From: Paenibacillus sp. FSL R7-0345
GTDB lineage: Bacteria; Bacillota; Bacilli; Paenibacillales; Paenibacillaceae
Assembly (NCBI RefSeq): GCF_038595055.1
Contig: NZ_CP152002.1
Span: 3,764,501 to 3,828,500, forward strand
Length of the DNA: 64,000 nt
Direction of reading: 5' to 3'
The notes under the pieces are model-generated. The model ran no database searches and was not told the DNA's origin. It saw only the letters and a program-made list of their open reading frames with translations. Positions 17,142 to 25,836 of the stretch are shown piece by piece. Each line of letters starts with the position of its first letter. The stretch's first letter is position 1. Position numbers and translations under genes: made by a program.

Positions 17142-17329
17142 TGATTTTGTTCCTCCTAAAGTTTGTGTTTTAGTGCACCATTGAATCTGCTTCTACAAAA
17201 CTCACTTTGGAAGCTTCCTCTATGTTGTCTCTTCTGCTTTACTCTTATTATTCTAGAGCCCGTTCGTTAGAGAAAAGTCTGCGTTTTGTAAAATGAAAGA
17301 TAAAAATACTAATAGAAAATGTATATTGT

Positions 17330-17346
17330 TATAGATATAATCTATA
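17330..17346. promoter_or_regulatory. LTTR-type operator upstream of lysR
   Basis: TATAGAT-ATA-ATCTATA is a perfect 17-base dyad containing ATAG-N7-CTAT, the classic T-N11-A form of LysR-type boxes. It lies 48 bases before the LysR start codon. Confidence 0.75.
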
Positions 17347-17393
17347 TTAGAGAGATAAAGTAACATTTGAACACCATTCAGCCGGAGGAAATC

Positions 17394-18293
17394 ATGAATA
17401 TTACGAAACTGCAAATTGTTGTTCTGATTGAAAAATATAAAAAGGTTACCGATGTCGCCGCCGAGATGGGCCTGAAGCAGCCTACCGTTTCCTTTCATAT
17501 GAAGAGTCTTGAAAATGAGCTGGGAACCTCGCTGTTTCAGTACCGCAGCGGGCGTGTCCTTCTGACGGAGGCCGGCCGGGCTCTGTATCAATATGCCGTG
17601 CGGATTGTGTCACTTGCTGTTGAAGCCGAGCGCAGTGTCAAACAATTTTCGTCACTCACTTCCGGAAATCTGGAGCTGGAAGCTTCTTATATTCCTGGTA
17701 CATATACTTTGCCAAAAGTACTGTCCCAATTCATTAATCTCCATCCGGGTATTGATGCCGCGCTTGGCGTTCATAACGATATTACGGTCAGGGAGCGGCT
17801 GCGCAGCCGGGACATTCCGCTGGCGGTGCTGCATATGACGAAGGATGAGGATGAGTCCTTTCAGACACTGGATCTTGCCGGGGATGAAACGGTGCTCATT
17901 TTTGCTCATGACCATTCCTTCGCCCAGGAGCCGCAGCTGACACCGGAGCTGGTAGCGCTTGAACCGTGGATACAGCATGAACAGGCCTCCTATCTGGCCA
18001 ATGCTGCTGACAGCTGGGCCCAAGCCAACGCCGTGCGCCTCTGGAATCATGCAGTTATAAACAACCCGGAAGCTTACAAAAGGATGATTATGGAGGGCGG
18101 GACGGTAGGCGTGTTTTCTCTGGCCGGTATACGCTCAGAGCTTGCTATGGGCAGCCTGCGGTATGCACCGCTTCCCGGTATTGCCCCGGCTGCAGCCCGC
18201 TTTGCCTTCGCCTGGCGCAAGGATCATACACCATCGCCGCTGCAGCAGGCTTTTATTGATATGGCTGCAGGTATGTCTCTGGAGGATAATTAA
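17394..18293 (+). CDS. LysR-family transcriptional regulator
   Basis: A 299-residue regulator with an N-terminal winged helix (DVAAEMGLKQPTVSFHMKSL, then ENELGTSLFQYRSGRVLLTE, ~residues 20-60) and a periplasmic-binding-like effector domain (~90-295). The ATG at 17394 follows GGAGG at 6 bases. It diverges from pstS across ~250 bases, and a textbook LTTR dyad sits in front of it, implying self-regulation. Whether it also affects pstS, or another target, cannot be decided from sequence. A bidirectional terminator follows. Confidence 0.9.
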   Translation: MNITKLQIVVLIEKYKKVTDVAAEMGLKQPTVSFHMKSLENELGTSLFQYRSGRVLLTEAGRALYQYAVRIVSLAVEAERSVKQFSSLTSGNLELEASYIPGTYTLPKVLSQFINLHPGIDAALGVHNDITVRERLRSRDIPLAVLHMTKDEDESFQTLDLAGDETVLIFAHDHSFAQEPQLTPELVALEPWIQHEQASYLANAADSWAQANAVRLWNHAVINNPEAYKRMIMEGGTVGVFSLAGIRSELAMGSLRYAPLPGIAPAAARFAFAWRKDHTPSPLQQAFIDMAAGMSLEDN

Positions 18294-18335
18294 CAACATT
18301 AAAAAATATTAATTAATACCATTAATCTTACGAAC

Positions 18336-18396
18336 AATAAAAACGGAATGAGCCTACAGCACTTTGCAAGTCCTGTAGGCTCATTCCGTTTTTATT
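18336..18396. terminator. Bidirectional terminator
   Basis: A 24-bp perfect stem whose arms begin AATAAAAACGGAATGAG and end with the complement. It overlaps the methyltransferase stop codon and serves both converging genes. Confidence 0.95.
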
Positions 18397-19237
18397 AAAC
18401 TCTATTTTTTTCGGCAATCAGGGTAAAGGTCTTAGGGATGCCCTTATCGTAGACATCCGAGGACAGGTTCGGTTCCTCAGCCAGCTCGCAGATAACCAGT
18501 CCGCTGCGCGCAGCCGCTGTTACCAGCTCGCCAAGTGTCCAGCGGCGCCAATATACGACACTTTGTTTCACTTCGCTTCCAGGCTCATGTCCTGCAGACG
18601 GGAGGTATTTGGAATAGGATACCTTCTTTTCCTCCAGCGATGTATCGAAATAATCGCCGTCTACCTTGTGCTTGCGCACCTTGGCGGTAGAACCCTTTGA
18701 GGAAATCAGCTTGGTTGTAACGGGATGGAAATCACGCAGTACAAACCGCCCACCAGGTGCAAGCAGACTGTTAACCGTGTCCATAAAGGGCGCAAGCTCG
18801 GTGAAATAATGGACAATTCCCATCTCGGCAAAAACAATGTCGTATGAACTGTTAAGTACGTCTTCCGGCAGCTTCAGAACATCGGACACGATATAGTTCA
18901 GCTTTACTCCGGCTGCTTCTGCCAGCTCAGCTGCATATCTGGCATTTGCCTCGGAGAAATCGGCTACACTCACCTCTGCTCCAAGCAGGCCAAGCGCTAC
19001 TGCCTTCATTCCGTTAGAGCCCATCAGATTCATTATTTTTTTGCCGGCAACCTCACCCAGGTAAGCATTGAGCGGAAACAATTTGGCCTGCGGATCTTTG
19101 GCCAGCTTCGCAGCTGCTTCAGCAGGTGTCCCGAAACGGCTTGTCCATGCGGCATAGGTATCCTCGTTCCAGGTTTCCTCACTTGAAGGAGCCGCCGGCT
19201 GATGCTGCGTTTGCTGATGTAATTCCTGATCATTCAT
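18395..19237 (-). CDS. Class I SAM-dependent methyltransferase
   Basis: A 280-residue methyltransferase. The SAM-binding core is visible: VAGKKIMNLMGSNGMKAVAL (motif I region), VSVADFSEANARYAAELAEA, and FAEMGIVHYFTELAPFMDTV with LLAPGGRFVLRDFHP. The methyl acceptor is unknown. The first ~40 residues are polar and Gln/His-rich. The ATG at 19237 follows AAAAGGAG. It lies 44 bases downstream of a DMT-family exporter on the same strand and may be co-transcribed with it. Confidence 0.85.
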   Translation of the reverse strand: MNDQELHQQTQHQPAAPSSEETWNEDTYAAWTSRFGTPAEAAAKLAKDPQAKLFPLNAYLGEVAGKKIMNLMGSNGMKAVALGLLGAEVSVADFSEANARYAAELAEAAGVKLNYIVSDVLKLPEDVLNSSYDIVFAEMGIVHYFTELAPFMDTVNSLLAPGGRFVLRDFHPVTTKLISSKGSTAKVRKHKVDGDYFDTSLEEKKVSYSKYLPSAGHEPGSEVKQSVVYWRRWTLGELVTAAARSGLVICELAEEPNLSSDVYDKGIPKTFTLIAEKNRV

Positions 19238-19281
19238 TCTATTAAATACTCCTTTTCTGGTTAAATACTCGTTTGTTCATT

Positions 19282-20196
19282 TCAAAGTGCCGTTGGCAGC
19301 GTTTCTGCCGGCTGCATCGTTTTTTTGCGTCCGGCATACAAATAGACAGCCAGTCCGCCCATGACAAGAATTCCTCCGGCCCACTGCAGACCGTTCAGCT
19401 TCTCCCCAAGCAGCAGAAAGGCCAGAATGCTGGCTCCCACCGGTTCTCCGAGGATATTCATCGAGACTGTTGTAGCCGATACGTACTGCATCAGCCAGTT
19501 AAACAGGATATGGCCGAATACGGTAGGCACAATGGCCAGAAGCACGAAGATGCCCCACTCCTTGGCGGGATAATCAAAGAAAGGAATACCGGTTAGCAGA
19601 TTGTAAACAGCAAACACAATAGCAGCTGCAATAAAAACAATCAGGCTGTACAGGTACGACGGCATACGGGACACCAGGCGCTGGCCAACCATCATATGTA
19701 CGGAGACAGCGGCCGTTCCGCCAATCGACAGCAGATCGCCTTTTAAATTGTCGGCTGACAGCCCGATGTCCCCCCAGCCAATGAACACTGTTCCAAATAT
19801 CGCAATAATGAGGCCAAGAATCGCGGACATAGTGCTTTTTTCCTTATATAAAATATAAGAACCGATCATTATGAACACCGGCTCCAGTGCCATAATCATG
19901 GTCGAGCTGGCTACAGACGTATATTTCAGAGAGCCCATCCACAGTAGAAAGTGCAGGGCCAGCATAACGCCGGAGAAACCGAGCAGCAGCCAGTCTTTCC
20001 TTTTAAGTGCAAAGGCAGCTCCGCTATAAGGCCGGGCAAAGGGCAGCATCAGCAGCGAAGTGAAGAGCAGGCGGTACATTCCCTGTATGGAAGCCGGGGC
20101 TGAGGACCATTTAATAAAGATAGAGGAGAACGAGATGGCCACAATTCCGATCAGCATGAGCAGCGGGACCGGAACCGGGGGTTTTTTAACATTCAC
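19282..20196 (-). CDS. EamA/DMT-family transporter
   Basis: A 304-residue membrane protein with ten predicted helices arranged as two EamA repeats; the second repeat ends in GEPVGASILAFLLLGEKLNG. Family members export amino acids or other metabolites, but the substrate here is unknown. The start is GTG at 20196 with AAAGGA upstream. It heads a likely two-gene unit with the methyltransferase that follows. Confidence 0.85.
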   Translation of the reverse strand: MNVKKPPVPVPLLMLIGIVAISFSSIFIKWSSAPASIQGMYRLLFTSLLMLPFARPYSGAAFALKRKDWLLLGFSGVMLALHFLLWMGSLKYTSVASSTMIMALEPVFIMIGSYILYKEKSTMSAILGLIIAIFGTVFIGWGDIGLSADNLKGDLLSIGGTAAVSVHMMVGQRLVSRMPSYLYSLIVFIAAAIVFAVYNLLTGIPFFDYPAKEWGIFVLLAIVPTVFGHILFNWLMQYVSATTVSMNILGEPVGASILAFLLLGEKLNGLQWAGGILVMGGLAVYLYAGRKKTMQPAETLPTAL

Positions 20197-20274
20197 AGAG
20201 CAGCGTCCTTTCAGGTCTTACGACAAAATTTAAGGCTATATTAGAGCTTATATCCTGGTTGCCCTTTCAGTCAA

Positions 20275-20305
20275 CCAAAAAACCCGCCGGAAATACCAAG
20301 CGGGC
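20275..20305 (-). terminator. Terminator of the alcohol dehydrogenase gene
   Basis: On the minus strand CCCGC pairs with GCGGG around a 12-base loop and is followed by TTTTTTGG. Confidence 0.75.
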
Positions 20306-20326
20306 TGTCCTTATCCATTCTGGCTG

Positions 20327-21463
20327 TTACGGCTTCAGTATAACCTTGATGCAATCCTCTTCCTTCTCGCCAAATATCTTGTAGGCATGCTCCGCTCTGC
20401 TGATCGGCAGCTTATGGGTGATAATGTCAGTAGGATCGAATTTCTTCTCCTTGATCATCTGATAAAGCTGCGGCATGTAATGGATGACCGGAGCCTGACC
20501 CATCTTGAGGGTAATATTACGCTCAAACAGATGCCCCAGCGGGAACATGTTGTAGTTCAGGCCATATACGCCGATAAGCTGGATGGTGCCGAACTTGCGG
20601 ACAACCTCCGAGGCAATCCGGAATGCGCCAAGCGCCCCGCCCTGGAGCATCAGCGCCGTCTCCACCTTTTCCACTACAGTCTTCTTGGCATCCAGGCCGA
20701 CACAGTCGATAACGACATCTGCTCCCCCGCGTGTAATCTCCTTCATATGCGATTCAAAGTCTTTGATCTCTTCAAAATTGAATATTTCCACATTATTGGT
20801 CAGTTTGGCATGATTCAGCCGGTACTGCACATGATCGACGGCAATGACCCGGGCAGCGCCCTTCATCCAGGCGAATTTCTGGGTCAGCAGCCCGACCGGA
20901 CCGCAGCCGAGCACGATAACTGTATCTCCGGGTTTAACACCGGCATGCTCAACGCCCCACCAGGCAGTTGGTACAATGTCAGACAGGAAAAGCAGCTTTT
21001 CATCCTCCATCTCCGCATCCTCAGGAACCACAAACGGTCCGAAGTTACCGTACGGCACCCGCAGCAGCTCTGCCTGTCCTCCCGCAAATCCGCCGTACGA
21101 ATCGGAATAACCGAGCATACCGCCGGTATCCTTGGCATCATTCGCATGATCGCACTGGCTCTCCATCTCATGCTGGCAGAAATAACAGTGTCCGCAAGCA
21201 ACATTAAACGGAATGATGACCCGGTCGCCTTTTTTAACCCTGGTTACATCAGGTCCCACTTCTTCGACGATCCCCATCGGCTCATGTCCGATTACATAAT
21301 CATCATGCATGCCCGGAATTTCACCGTTATAAATATGCAGGTCAGAACCGCAGATAGCCGTTGAGGTTACACGGATGATGATATCGTCCTTTTTCTCCAG
21401 CCTGGCATCGGCGACATCTTTGACTTCCACTTTCTTCTTCCCTTGGTACGTAACAGCTCTCAT
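20327..21463 (-). CDS. Zinc-dependent alcohol dehydrogenase (formaldehyde dehydrogenase-like MDR)
   Basis: A 378-residue medium-chain dehydrogenase. Catalytic zinc ligands are Cys in STAICGSDLH and His-Glu in GHEPMG. Structural zinc cysteines are in CGHCYFCQHEMESQC. The NAD-binding Rossmann motif reads VIVLGCGPVGLL. The sequence belongs to the glutathione-independent formaldehyde dehydrogenase-like subgroup; the natural substrate may be formaldehyde or another aldehyde/alcohol (inference). The ATG at 21463 is preceded by AAAGGAG; an in-frame GTG 12 bases earlier overlaps that site. Single-gene unit with its own terminator. Confidence 0.9.
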   Translation of the reverse strand: MRAVTYQGKKKVEVKDVADARLEKKDDIIIRVTSTAICGSDLHIYNGEIPGMHDDYVIGHEPMGIVEEVGPDVTRVKKGDRVIIPFNVACGHCYFCQHEMESQCDHANDAKDTGGMLGYSDSYGGFAGGQAELLRVPYGNFGPFVVPEDAEMEDEKLLFLSDIVPTAWWGVEHAGVKPGDTVIVLGCGPVGLLTQKFAWMKGAARVIAVDHVQYRLNHAKLTNNVEIFNFEEIKDFESHMKEITRGGADVVIDCVGLDAKKTVVEKVETALMLQGGALGAFRIASEVVRKFGTIQLIGVYGLNYNMFPLGHLFERNITLKMGQAPVIHYMPQLYQMIKEKKFDPTDIITHKLPISRAEHAYKIFGEKEEDCIKVILKP

Positions 21464-21562
21464 GATGAGAACCACTCCTTTGAAAGTAGAGTAATAACAA
21501 ACCTATTATGTTATAACCCCAAATTCCTCCGGATTATCCCCTCAGCCGAAAGTTTGTACGCG

Positions 21563-22408
21563 TTATTGCGATATTCCATCCGCTCCGGCTGGCGGATACA
21601 GCAGCGGGGAATACATCATCAGGGCATGATTTTCCGCTACAGGCTCATCCCCGGCCAGTTCTCCGCTGCGGGTCAGCATTCTGCGCCGGATCTTGTTGCT
21701 GCGGACATATCCGCCCCATGGTTCCAGACTGATGACATGATCCGCCTCATACACTTCATAGTTGTACAGCGGCTCACTATCACACCGCCATTCCCCGTGC
21801 AAAAATGTATCGTCAAGGTTCAGCTTCAGCTGATAGGTCTGCTCCGTATGATTCGTCAGCTGGAGGTCAAGGTAGTTATATGCGCAGGTAGCACCGCTGC
21901 CAAACGGCTGGGTGCGCCGTTCGTCCGGAAATACGTCATAGCTGTGGCGGTGCCGCTCTGTCACGGTCAGCGGGGTGTGCAGCGCCATCCAGTAGATCAG
22001 ATTCGACAGCTGGCACAATCCGCCGCCTGTGCCGGTGCGGAAACCGCCATAGAATAACACCATCCCGTCCAGATAGCCTTTACGGCGGGTCGGCTTGCCG
22101 ATACTCCGCCAATAGGAAAAGGTTTCGCCCGGACGGATCAGCAGCCCGTCCAGCCTGCGGACAGCAATCGTCAGATTGGTGATTTTATTGTACTGCAGCT
22201 GCATGTCTACATTACGCAGCTTCCGCAGCAAAGGGGTTGCGTGACCTGCGGCTGAATACGTGAGCGTATCGCTGCTGAAGGTCTTGGCCCTTTTGCCGGA
22301 GCGCGTCAGCCACTGCAGGTATCTTTTACAGGTGAAATACCGTTTTCCGGCAAACAACCTCAATCTGGAACGGCGGACGGGCTTCATTGCCGCTTTGGCC
22401 CGGCTCAA
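21563..22408 (-). CDS. VanW-family protein
   Basis: A 281-residue protein with a VanW domain (~70-210): RPGETFSYWRSIGKPTRRKG, GGGLCQLSNLIYWMALHTPL and RHRHSYDVFPD. VanW occurs as an accessory gene in VanB-type clusters, but most copies in Bacillales are unlinked and of unknown role, probably at the cell wall. There are no van ligase genes here, so no vancomycin resistance is implied. The start is TTG at 22408, overlapping the upstream stop by four bases. The N-terminus is basic and lacks a clear signal peptide. Confidence 0.85.
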   Translation of the reverse strand: MSRAKAAMKPVRRSRLRLFAGKRYFTCKRYLQWLTRSGKRAKTFSSDTLTYSAAGHATPLLRKLRNVDMQLQYNKITNLTIAVRRLDGLLIRPGETFSYWRSIGKPTRRKGYLDGMVLFYGGFRTGTGGGLCQLSNLIYWMALHTPLTVTERHRHSYDVFPDERRTQPFGSGATCAYNYLDLQLTNHTEQTYQLKLNLDDTFLHGEWRCDSEPLYNYEVYEADHVISLEPWGGYVRSNKIRRRMLTRSGELAGDEPVAENHALMMYSPLLYPPAGADGISQ

Positions 22409-22926
22409 GGGAAGGTAATCTCGTCTGCATGGCGCAGCTTGGCGAATCTCCCCCCGAGTAACCCATTATGATGCCGTACAATCTCTTCCCCGCTCCAATT
22501 TCCGTTATCAAAGGTACTGTTCGCATCCTGTACCAGTGTATTGCTGTAGCCCATGCTGTAAGCACGCCGGCAGGTTGTATCAACACAGAATTCAGTCTGC
22601 ATCCCGCAGATAACAAGCTCTGTTATCCCTTGCCGCTGAAGCTCTTCATGCAGCACAGTACGGTGAAACGCATCCCAGGTCGGCTTTTCCACAATGATTT
22701 CGCCTTCCTGCGGCGTGATCCGGCTGCTGATCTCCCAGGTAGGGAGCCCTTTGGTATATTCTTCGTCTTCCGTATGCTGGATATATACTACAGGTGCTCC
22801 GGCCGAGCGGGCCTTCCCAAGCAGGGAAACAATCCGGTCCATTACTTGCTCCCCGTCATAGAGACTCATTCCTGGATAAGAGAACATTGCTTCCTGAACA
22901 TCAATAATTAGCAGTGCTTTAGTCAT
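22405..22926 (-). CDS. Cysteine hydrolase of the isochorismatase family
   Basis: A 173-residue alpha/beta hydrolase-like protein. The catalytic triad candidates are Asp in ALLIIDVQEAMF, Lys in VEKPTWDAF and Cys in VDTTCRRAYSMGY (the last two in family positions), and GMQTEFCVDTT marks the cis-peptide region. Relatives hydrolyse nicotinamide, isochorismate or N-carbamoyl compounds; the substrate here is unknown. The ATG at 22926 follows AGGGAGGAA. It overlaps vanW by four bases, so they form one unit. Confidence 0.9.
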   Translation of the reverse strand: MTKALLIIDVQEAMFSYPGMSLYDGEQVMDRIVSLLGKARSAGAPVVYIQHTEDEEYTKGLPTWEISSRITPQEGEIIVEKPTWDAFHRTVLHEELQRQGITELVICGMQTEFCVDTTCRRAYSMGYSNTLVQDANSTFDNGNWSGEEIVRHHNGLLGGRFAKLRHADEITFP

Positions 22927-22979
22927 TTCTAAATTCCTCCCTGTTAAAAATAATCCTGATTTCGTTTAATAGTGAATAA

Positions 22980-23096
22980 CCAGCGAATCCGTTTAATGAT
23001 GCTTATTATCTTGCTGATGCTGTAAGAGAGGTGCCTAAAGAATCTCTAAAGGACTACAAACGGTACATCAGCCATATCTTCAGGCATATGCTGTAA
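22980..23096 (+). pseudogene. Possible remnant of a coding sequence
   Basis: In this gap a 38-codon open stretch translates to a protein-like sequence (NDAYYLADAVREVPKESLKD then YKRYISHIFRHML) ending in TAA at 23094-23096. It lacks a start codon and a ribosome site. It may be the end of a decayed gene or chance. No family was recognised. Confidence 0.2.
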
Positions 23097-23190
23097 ATGT
23101 CAGTCAGCAGCAGGCTCAAAGGCTGAAAATTCAGATTATCCCAATACTCCCACTATCTATCTTAACATGTTTATTGTTTAAAAGATCAGC

Positions 23191-23233
23191 AAAAAGAGGC
23201 GTCTTACGCCATCATCAGATGGTGTAAGACGCC
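23191..23233 (-). terminator. Terminator of the queFCDE operon
   Basis: A 16-bp stem (GGCGTCTTACGCCATC with GATGGTGTAAGACGCC, one G-T pair) around ATCA, followed on the minus strand by TCTTTTTG. Confidence 0.9.
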
Positions 23234-23249
23234 ACGTAAGTCCATGCAG

Positions 23250-23972
23250 CTATTTTCCCCGCTTGTTATGCCAGATCAGTGCGTGCAGCTGCGGCAGCAC
23301 CCGCACCCGGTTCATGTCCGGATCGGCAATCACCAGATTGAACAGCCATTCCAGCCGTCCAAGCAGGCGTCCGGAAATATCCCCCGGCTCTGTAACATTA
23401 TCATTCCCGGGCTGCAGGTACAGCTGAACTCCCGGATAACGCTGGTGCACCATTTTGGCATAGGCATAATCTTCTTCATTGAAGACCACAACCTTCAGGC
23501 TGTGTGCCCCTTTGCCCGGCACCTTCAGCTTCTCCAGAATGCCGTCCAGTACTGCCCAGTCTGTCTTCATGCCGGAGCTTGGCGGTTTAGGGCTGATCGT
23601 TAATGCATCGATCTCATAAAACCAGTCCTGCCAGCGGCTGCCCTGGGTCTCGATCGCAGCCTGAATGCCGCGCTCATGCAGGAGATCAACAAACTGCCCC
23701 ATGCTGTCTCCTAGCAGGGCCGGGTTGCCGCCGGAGATCGTCACGGAATCAAAGTTATTGCCGGCAAGGGCAAGCAGCTCGTTCATAATCTCCTCAGGCT
23801 CCAGCATCCGCACAATATCCTTGGCTGATCCGTCCCAGGTAAAGGCGGAGTCACACCAGCTGCAGCGGTAATCACAGCCGTAGGTGCGGACGAACATCGT
23901 CTTCACGCCAATAACGGCACCTTCACCCTGAATGGTCGGACCGAACATTTCAATTACCGGAATTTTACTCAC
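23250..23972 (-). CDS. queE: 7-carboxy-7-deazaguanine synthase QueE
   Basis: A 240-residue radical SAM enzyme converting 6-carboxytetrahydropterin to 7-carboxy-7-deazaguanine, the third step towards queuosine. The motif CDYRCSWC gives the CX3CX2C iron-sulfur ligands; EMFGPTIQGEGAVIG at the N-terminus and TISGGNPAL (GGNP SAM motif) are family hallmarks. I chose the GTG at 23972: GGAGG lies 8 bases upstream and it overlaps the queD stop codon, giving coupled translation. Longer in-frame starts would overlap queD more and lack a site. Confidence 0.93.
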   Translation of the reverse strand: MSKIPVIEMFGPTIQGEGAVIGVKTMFVRTYGCDYRCSWCDSAFTWDGSAKDIVRMLEPEEIMNELLALAGNNFDSVTISGGNPALLGDSMGQFVDLLHERGIQAAIETQGSRWQDWFYEIDALTISPKPPSSGMKTDWAVLDGILEKLKVPGKGAHSLKVVVFNEEDYAYAKMVHQRYPGVQLYLQPGNDNVTEPGDISGRLLGRLEWLFNLVIADPDMNRVRVLPQLHALIWHNKRGK

Positions 23973-24447
23973 AGTCACAGCCTCCATGCATCCGGTAGGC
24001 CGGACCGTCATCCGGGAGGTCTGCAGCCAGAACTTCCGCCCAGGAGGTTGGTGTCTCCCACAGCTTTACCGAATACAAAGGCAGATCCGCCAGCTTCAGC
24101 CAGTAGGCAATGTACGCAGACATGTTCTCTACAGTGGTACGGAAGCCGAGCAGAGCTACTTTGGAACCTGTCTGTTTCAAGGTTTCCAGGACAGGCTCGT
24201 TGCCCATCGCCAGAAAAGCATGATCCAGCCGGTCCACCAGCTGCTGCTGTACGGTCGCTTTGATATCACTGAAATCAATCACAAACCCTTCATCGGAGTG
24301 GCCGGCTTCTGTCAGCGGCTTGCCTTTAAGCATAACCTCCAGCTTGTACGTATGCCCGTGCAGATTACTGCATTTTCCTTTGTGGCCGATCAGCTGATGC
24401 GCCGAGTCAAAGGTAAATATTTTACAGACCGTTACTTCCCCCAGCAT
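23965..24447 (-). CDS. queD: 6-carboxytetrahydropterin synthase QueD
   Basis: A 160-residue T-fold enzyme converting dihydroneopterin triphosphate to 6-carboxytetrahydropterin. Zinc-binding histidines appear in FDSAHQL and LHGHTY, and the catalytic Cys in GKCSNLHGH. The ATG at 24447 overlaps the queC stop (TAATG) with GGAAGGCGG upstream. Confidence 0.93.
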   Translation of the reverse strand: MLGEVTVCKIFTFDSAHQLIGHKGKCSNLHGHTYKLEVMLKGKPLTEAGHSDEGFVIDFSDIKATVQQQLVDRLDHAFLAMGNEPVLETLKQTGSKVALLGFRTTVENMSAYIAYWLKLADLPLYSVKLWETPTSWAEVLAADLPDDGPAYRMHGGCDCE

Positions 24448-25106
24448 TACAGCACCGCCTTCCGCTCTGCCACATACTGGTCCAGCCCGCGCTGGCGCAG
24501 CAGACAAGCCGGACAAGTGCCGCAGCCGCTGCCGATAATACCGTTATAGCAGGTCAGCGTATGCTCACGGACATAATCGAACTGGCCGAGTTCATCGGCG
24601 AGCTTCCAGGTTTCTTTTTTATCGAGCCACATTAGCGGGGTGTGAATAACGAACTCATAATCCATCGACAGGTTAAGCGTCACATTCAGTGATTTTACAA
24701 ACACATCCCGGCAGTCAGGATAACCGCTGAAGTCGGTCTGGCACACGCCGGTGATAATATTGGCATAGCCCAGCTGCTTCGCCATAATGGCGGCAAACGA
24801 CAGGAACAGCAGGTTACGCCCGTCCACGAATGTGCTCGGCAGCTCCCCGTCTTCCCCCGCTTCAATTGCAATATCATCCCGGGTAAGCGCGTTTGGCGCC
24901 AGCTGATTAAGCAGGCCCAGATCCAGAATATGCTGTTTCACGCCGAACGCAGCAGCAATCTTCTTCGCTACCTCAATCTCCGCCGCATGCCGCTGGTTAT
25001 AGTTAAACGTAACAACCTGAACCTCATCGAAATGCTGTAATGCCCATGCGAGGCAGGTTGTGCTGTCTTGTCCGCCGCTGAATACGACGAGTGCTTTTTT
25101 ATTCAT
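24447..25106 (-). CDS. queC: 7-cyano-7-deazaguanine synthase QueC
   Basis: A 219-residue ATP-dependent enzyme that makes preQ0 from 7-carboxy-7-deazaguanine and ammonia. The PP-loop is [13 protein letters not shown], and the C-terminal zinc knuckle is [19 protein letters not shown]. The ATG at 25106 follows GGAGAGAGGA. It lies 30 bases after queF and overlaps queD. Confidence 0.95.
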   Translation of the reverse strand: MNKKALVVFSGGQDSTTCLAWALQHFDEVQVVTFNYNQRHAAEIEVAKKIAAAFGVKQHILDLGLLNQLAPNALTRDDIAIEAGEDGELPSTFVDGRNLLFLSFAAIMAKQLGYANIITGVCQTDFSGYPDCRDVFVKSLNVTLNLSMDYEFVIHTPLMWLDKKETWKLADELGQFDYVREHTLTCYNGIIGSGCGTCPACLLRQRGLDQYVAERKAVL

Positions 25107-25136
25107 ACGATTCCTCTCTCCTCCCATGCCTTCCGT

Positions 25137-25637
25137 CTACCGGTTGTCCACTTTTTCAGGATACAGGTCATGATTCATCAGCCGGTGTCCGGCCATCGCC
25201 TCATACTTGGTTCCCGGACGCCCCCAGTTGCAGTAAGGATCAATGGAAATGCCGCCGCGCGGTGTAAACTTGCCCCACACTTCGATATAACGCGGATTCA
25301 TCAGGGAGATCAGATCATTCATAATAATGTTGACACAGTCCTCATGAAAATCGCCATGATTGCGGAAGCTGAACAGGTACAGCTTAAGTGACTTGGATTC
25401 CACCATTTTGATATCGGGAATGTACGAGATGTACATCACGCCGAAATCCGGCTGCCCGGTTACCGGACACAGGCTGGTGAACTCCGGACAATTGAATTTG
25501 ACAAAATAATCGCGGCCGGGATGCTTATTATCGAATGATTCCAGCACCTCCGGATCGTATCCGAAATTATACTTGGTTCCCTGGTTACCCAGCAGGGTTA
25601 CCTCTGGCATTTCCTCTTTCAGTCTGCCTTCTGACAT
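25137..25637 (-). CDS. queF: NADPH-dependent preQ0 reductase QueF
   Basis: A 166-residue tunnelling-fold enzyme reducing 7-cyano-7-deazaguanine to preQ1. The catalytic Cys lies in [14 protein letters not shown] and the QueF motif is [15 protein letters not shown]. It is the first gene of queFCDE and is preceded by a preQ1-I riboswitch, so the end product controls the operon. The ribosome site is GAGAGGGG ahead of the ATG at 25637. Confidence 0.95.
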   Translation of the reverse strand: MSEGRLKEEMPEVTLLGNQGTKYNFGYDPEVLESFDNKHPGRDYFVKFNCPEFTSLCPVTGQPDFGVMYISYIPDIKMVESKSLKLYLFSFRNHGDFHEDCVNIIMNDLISLMNPRYIEVWGKFTPRGGISIDPYCNWGRPGTKYEAMAGHRLMNHDLYPEKVDNR

Positions 25638-25718
25638 GACAAAAAACCCCTCTCTTTTCCCCCGGCTTGCTGCCGGAAATAGGAAAGAAGAACGAGATTT
25701 CGAAAACCTGGCTCTACT

Positions 25719-25756
25719 AAATAGTTTTTTATAGAGGGAGTTTGCGAACCTCTCCT
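25719..25756 (-). promoter_or_regulatory. preQ1-I riboswitch aptamer
   Basis: On the minus strand GGAGAGGTTCGC-AAA-CTCCCTCT is followed by ATAAAAAACTA. This matches the preQ1-I class: the AGAGG/CCTCT stem, the TTC loop side, and the A-rich tail ending in ACTA that forms the H-type pseudoknot. It precedes queF by ~80 bases. A CCGGC-AGCAA-GCCGG hairpin and the GAGAGGGGTTTTTT sequence before the start codon may form the expression platform; the exact mechanism is not clear. Confidence 0.9.
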
Positions 25757-25799
25757 GCGCTGGTGCACAGAATTCTTCTTATGCTTGTTAGCGCCTTGA

Positions 25800-25829
25800 A
25801 CTATACCATGTTTTGCAGTCTCCTGGCAA
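25800..25829 (-). promoter_or_regulatory. Probable sigma-A promoter of queFCDE
   Basis: On the minus strand TTGCCA (25829-25824) and TATAGT (25805-25800) are 18 bases apart, about 45 bases before the riboswitch. Confidence 0.6.
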
Positions 25830-25836
25830 GCGGGCC

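Noticed and set aside
20387..21364. Long open frame antisense to the alcohol dehydrogenase
   Set aside because: The opposite strand carries all zinc and NAD motifs and a ribosome site.
21563..22408. VanW as evidence of glycopeptide resistance
   Set aside because: No van ligase, dehydrogenase, dipeptidase or VanRS genes are nearby; single VanW-domain proteins are common in Bacillales.
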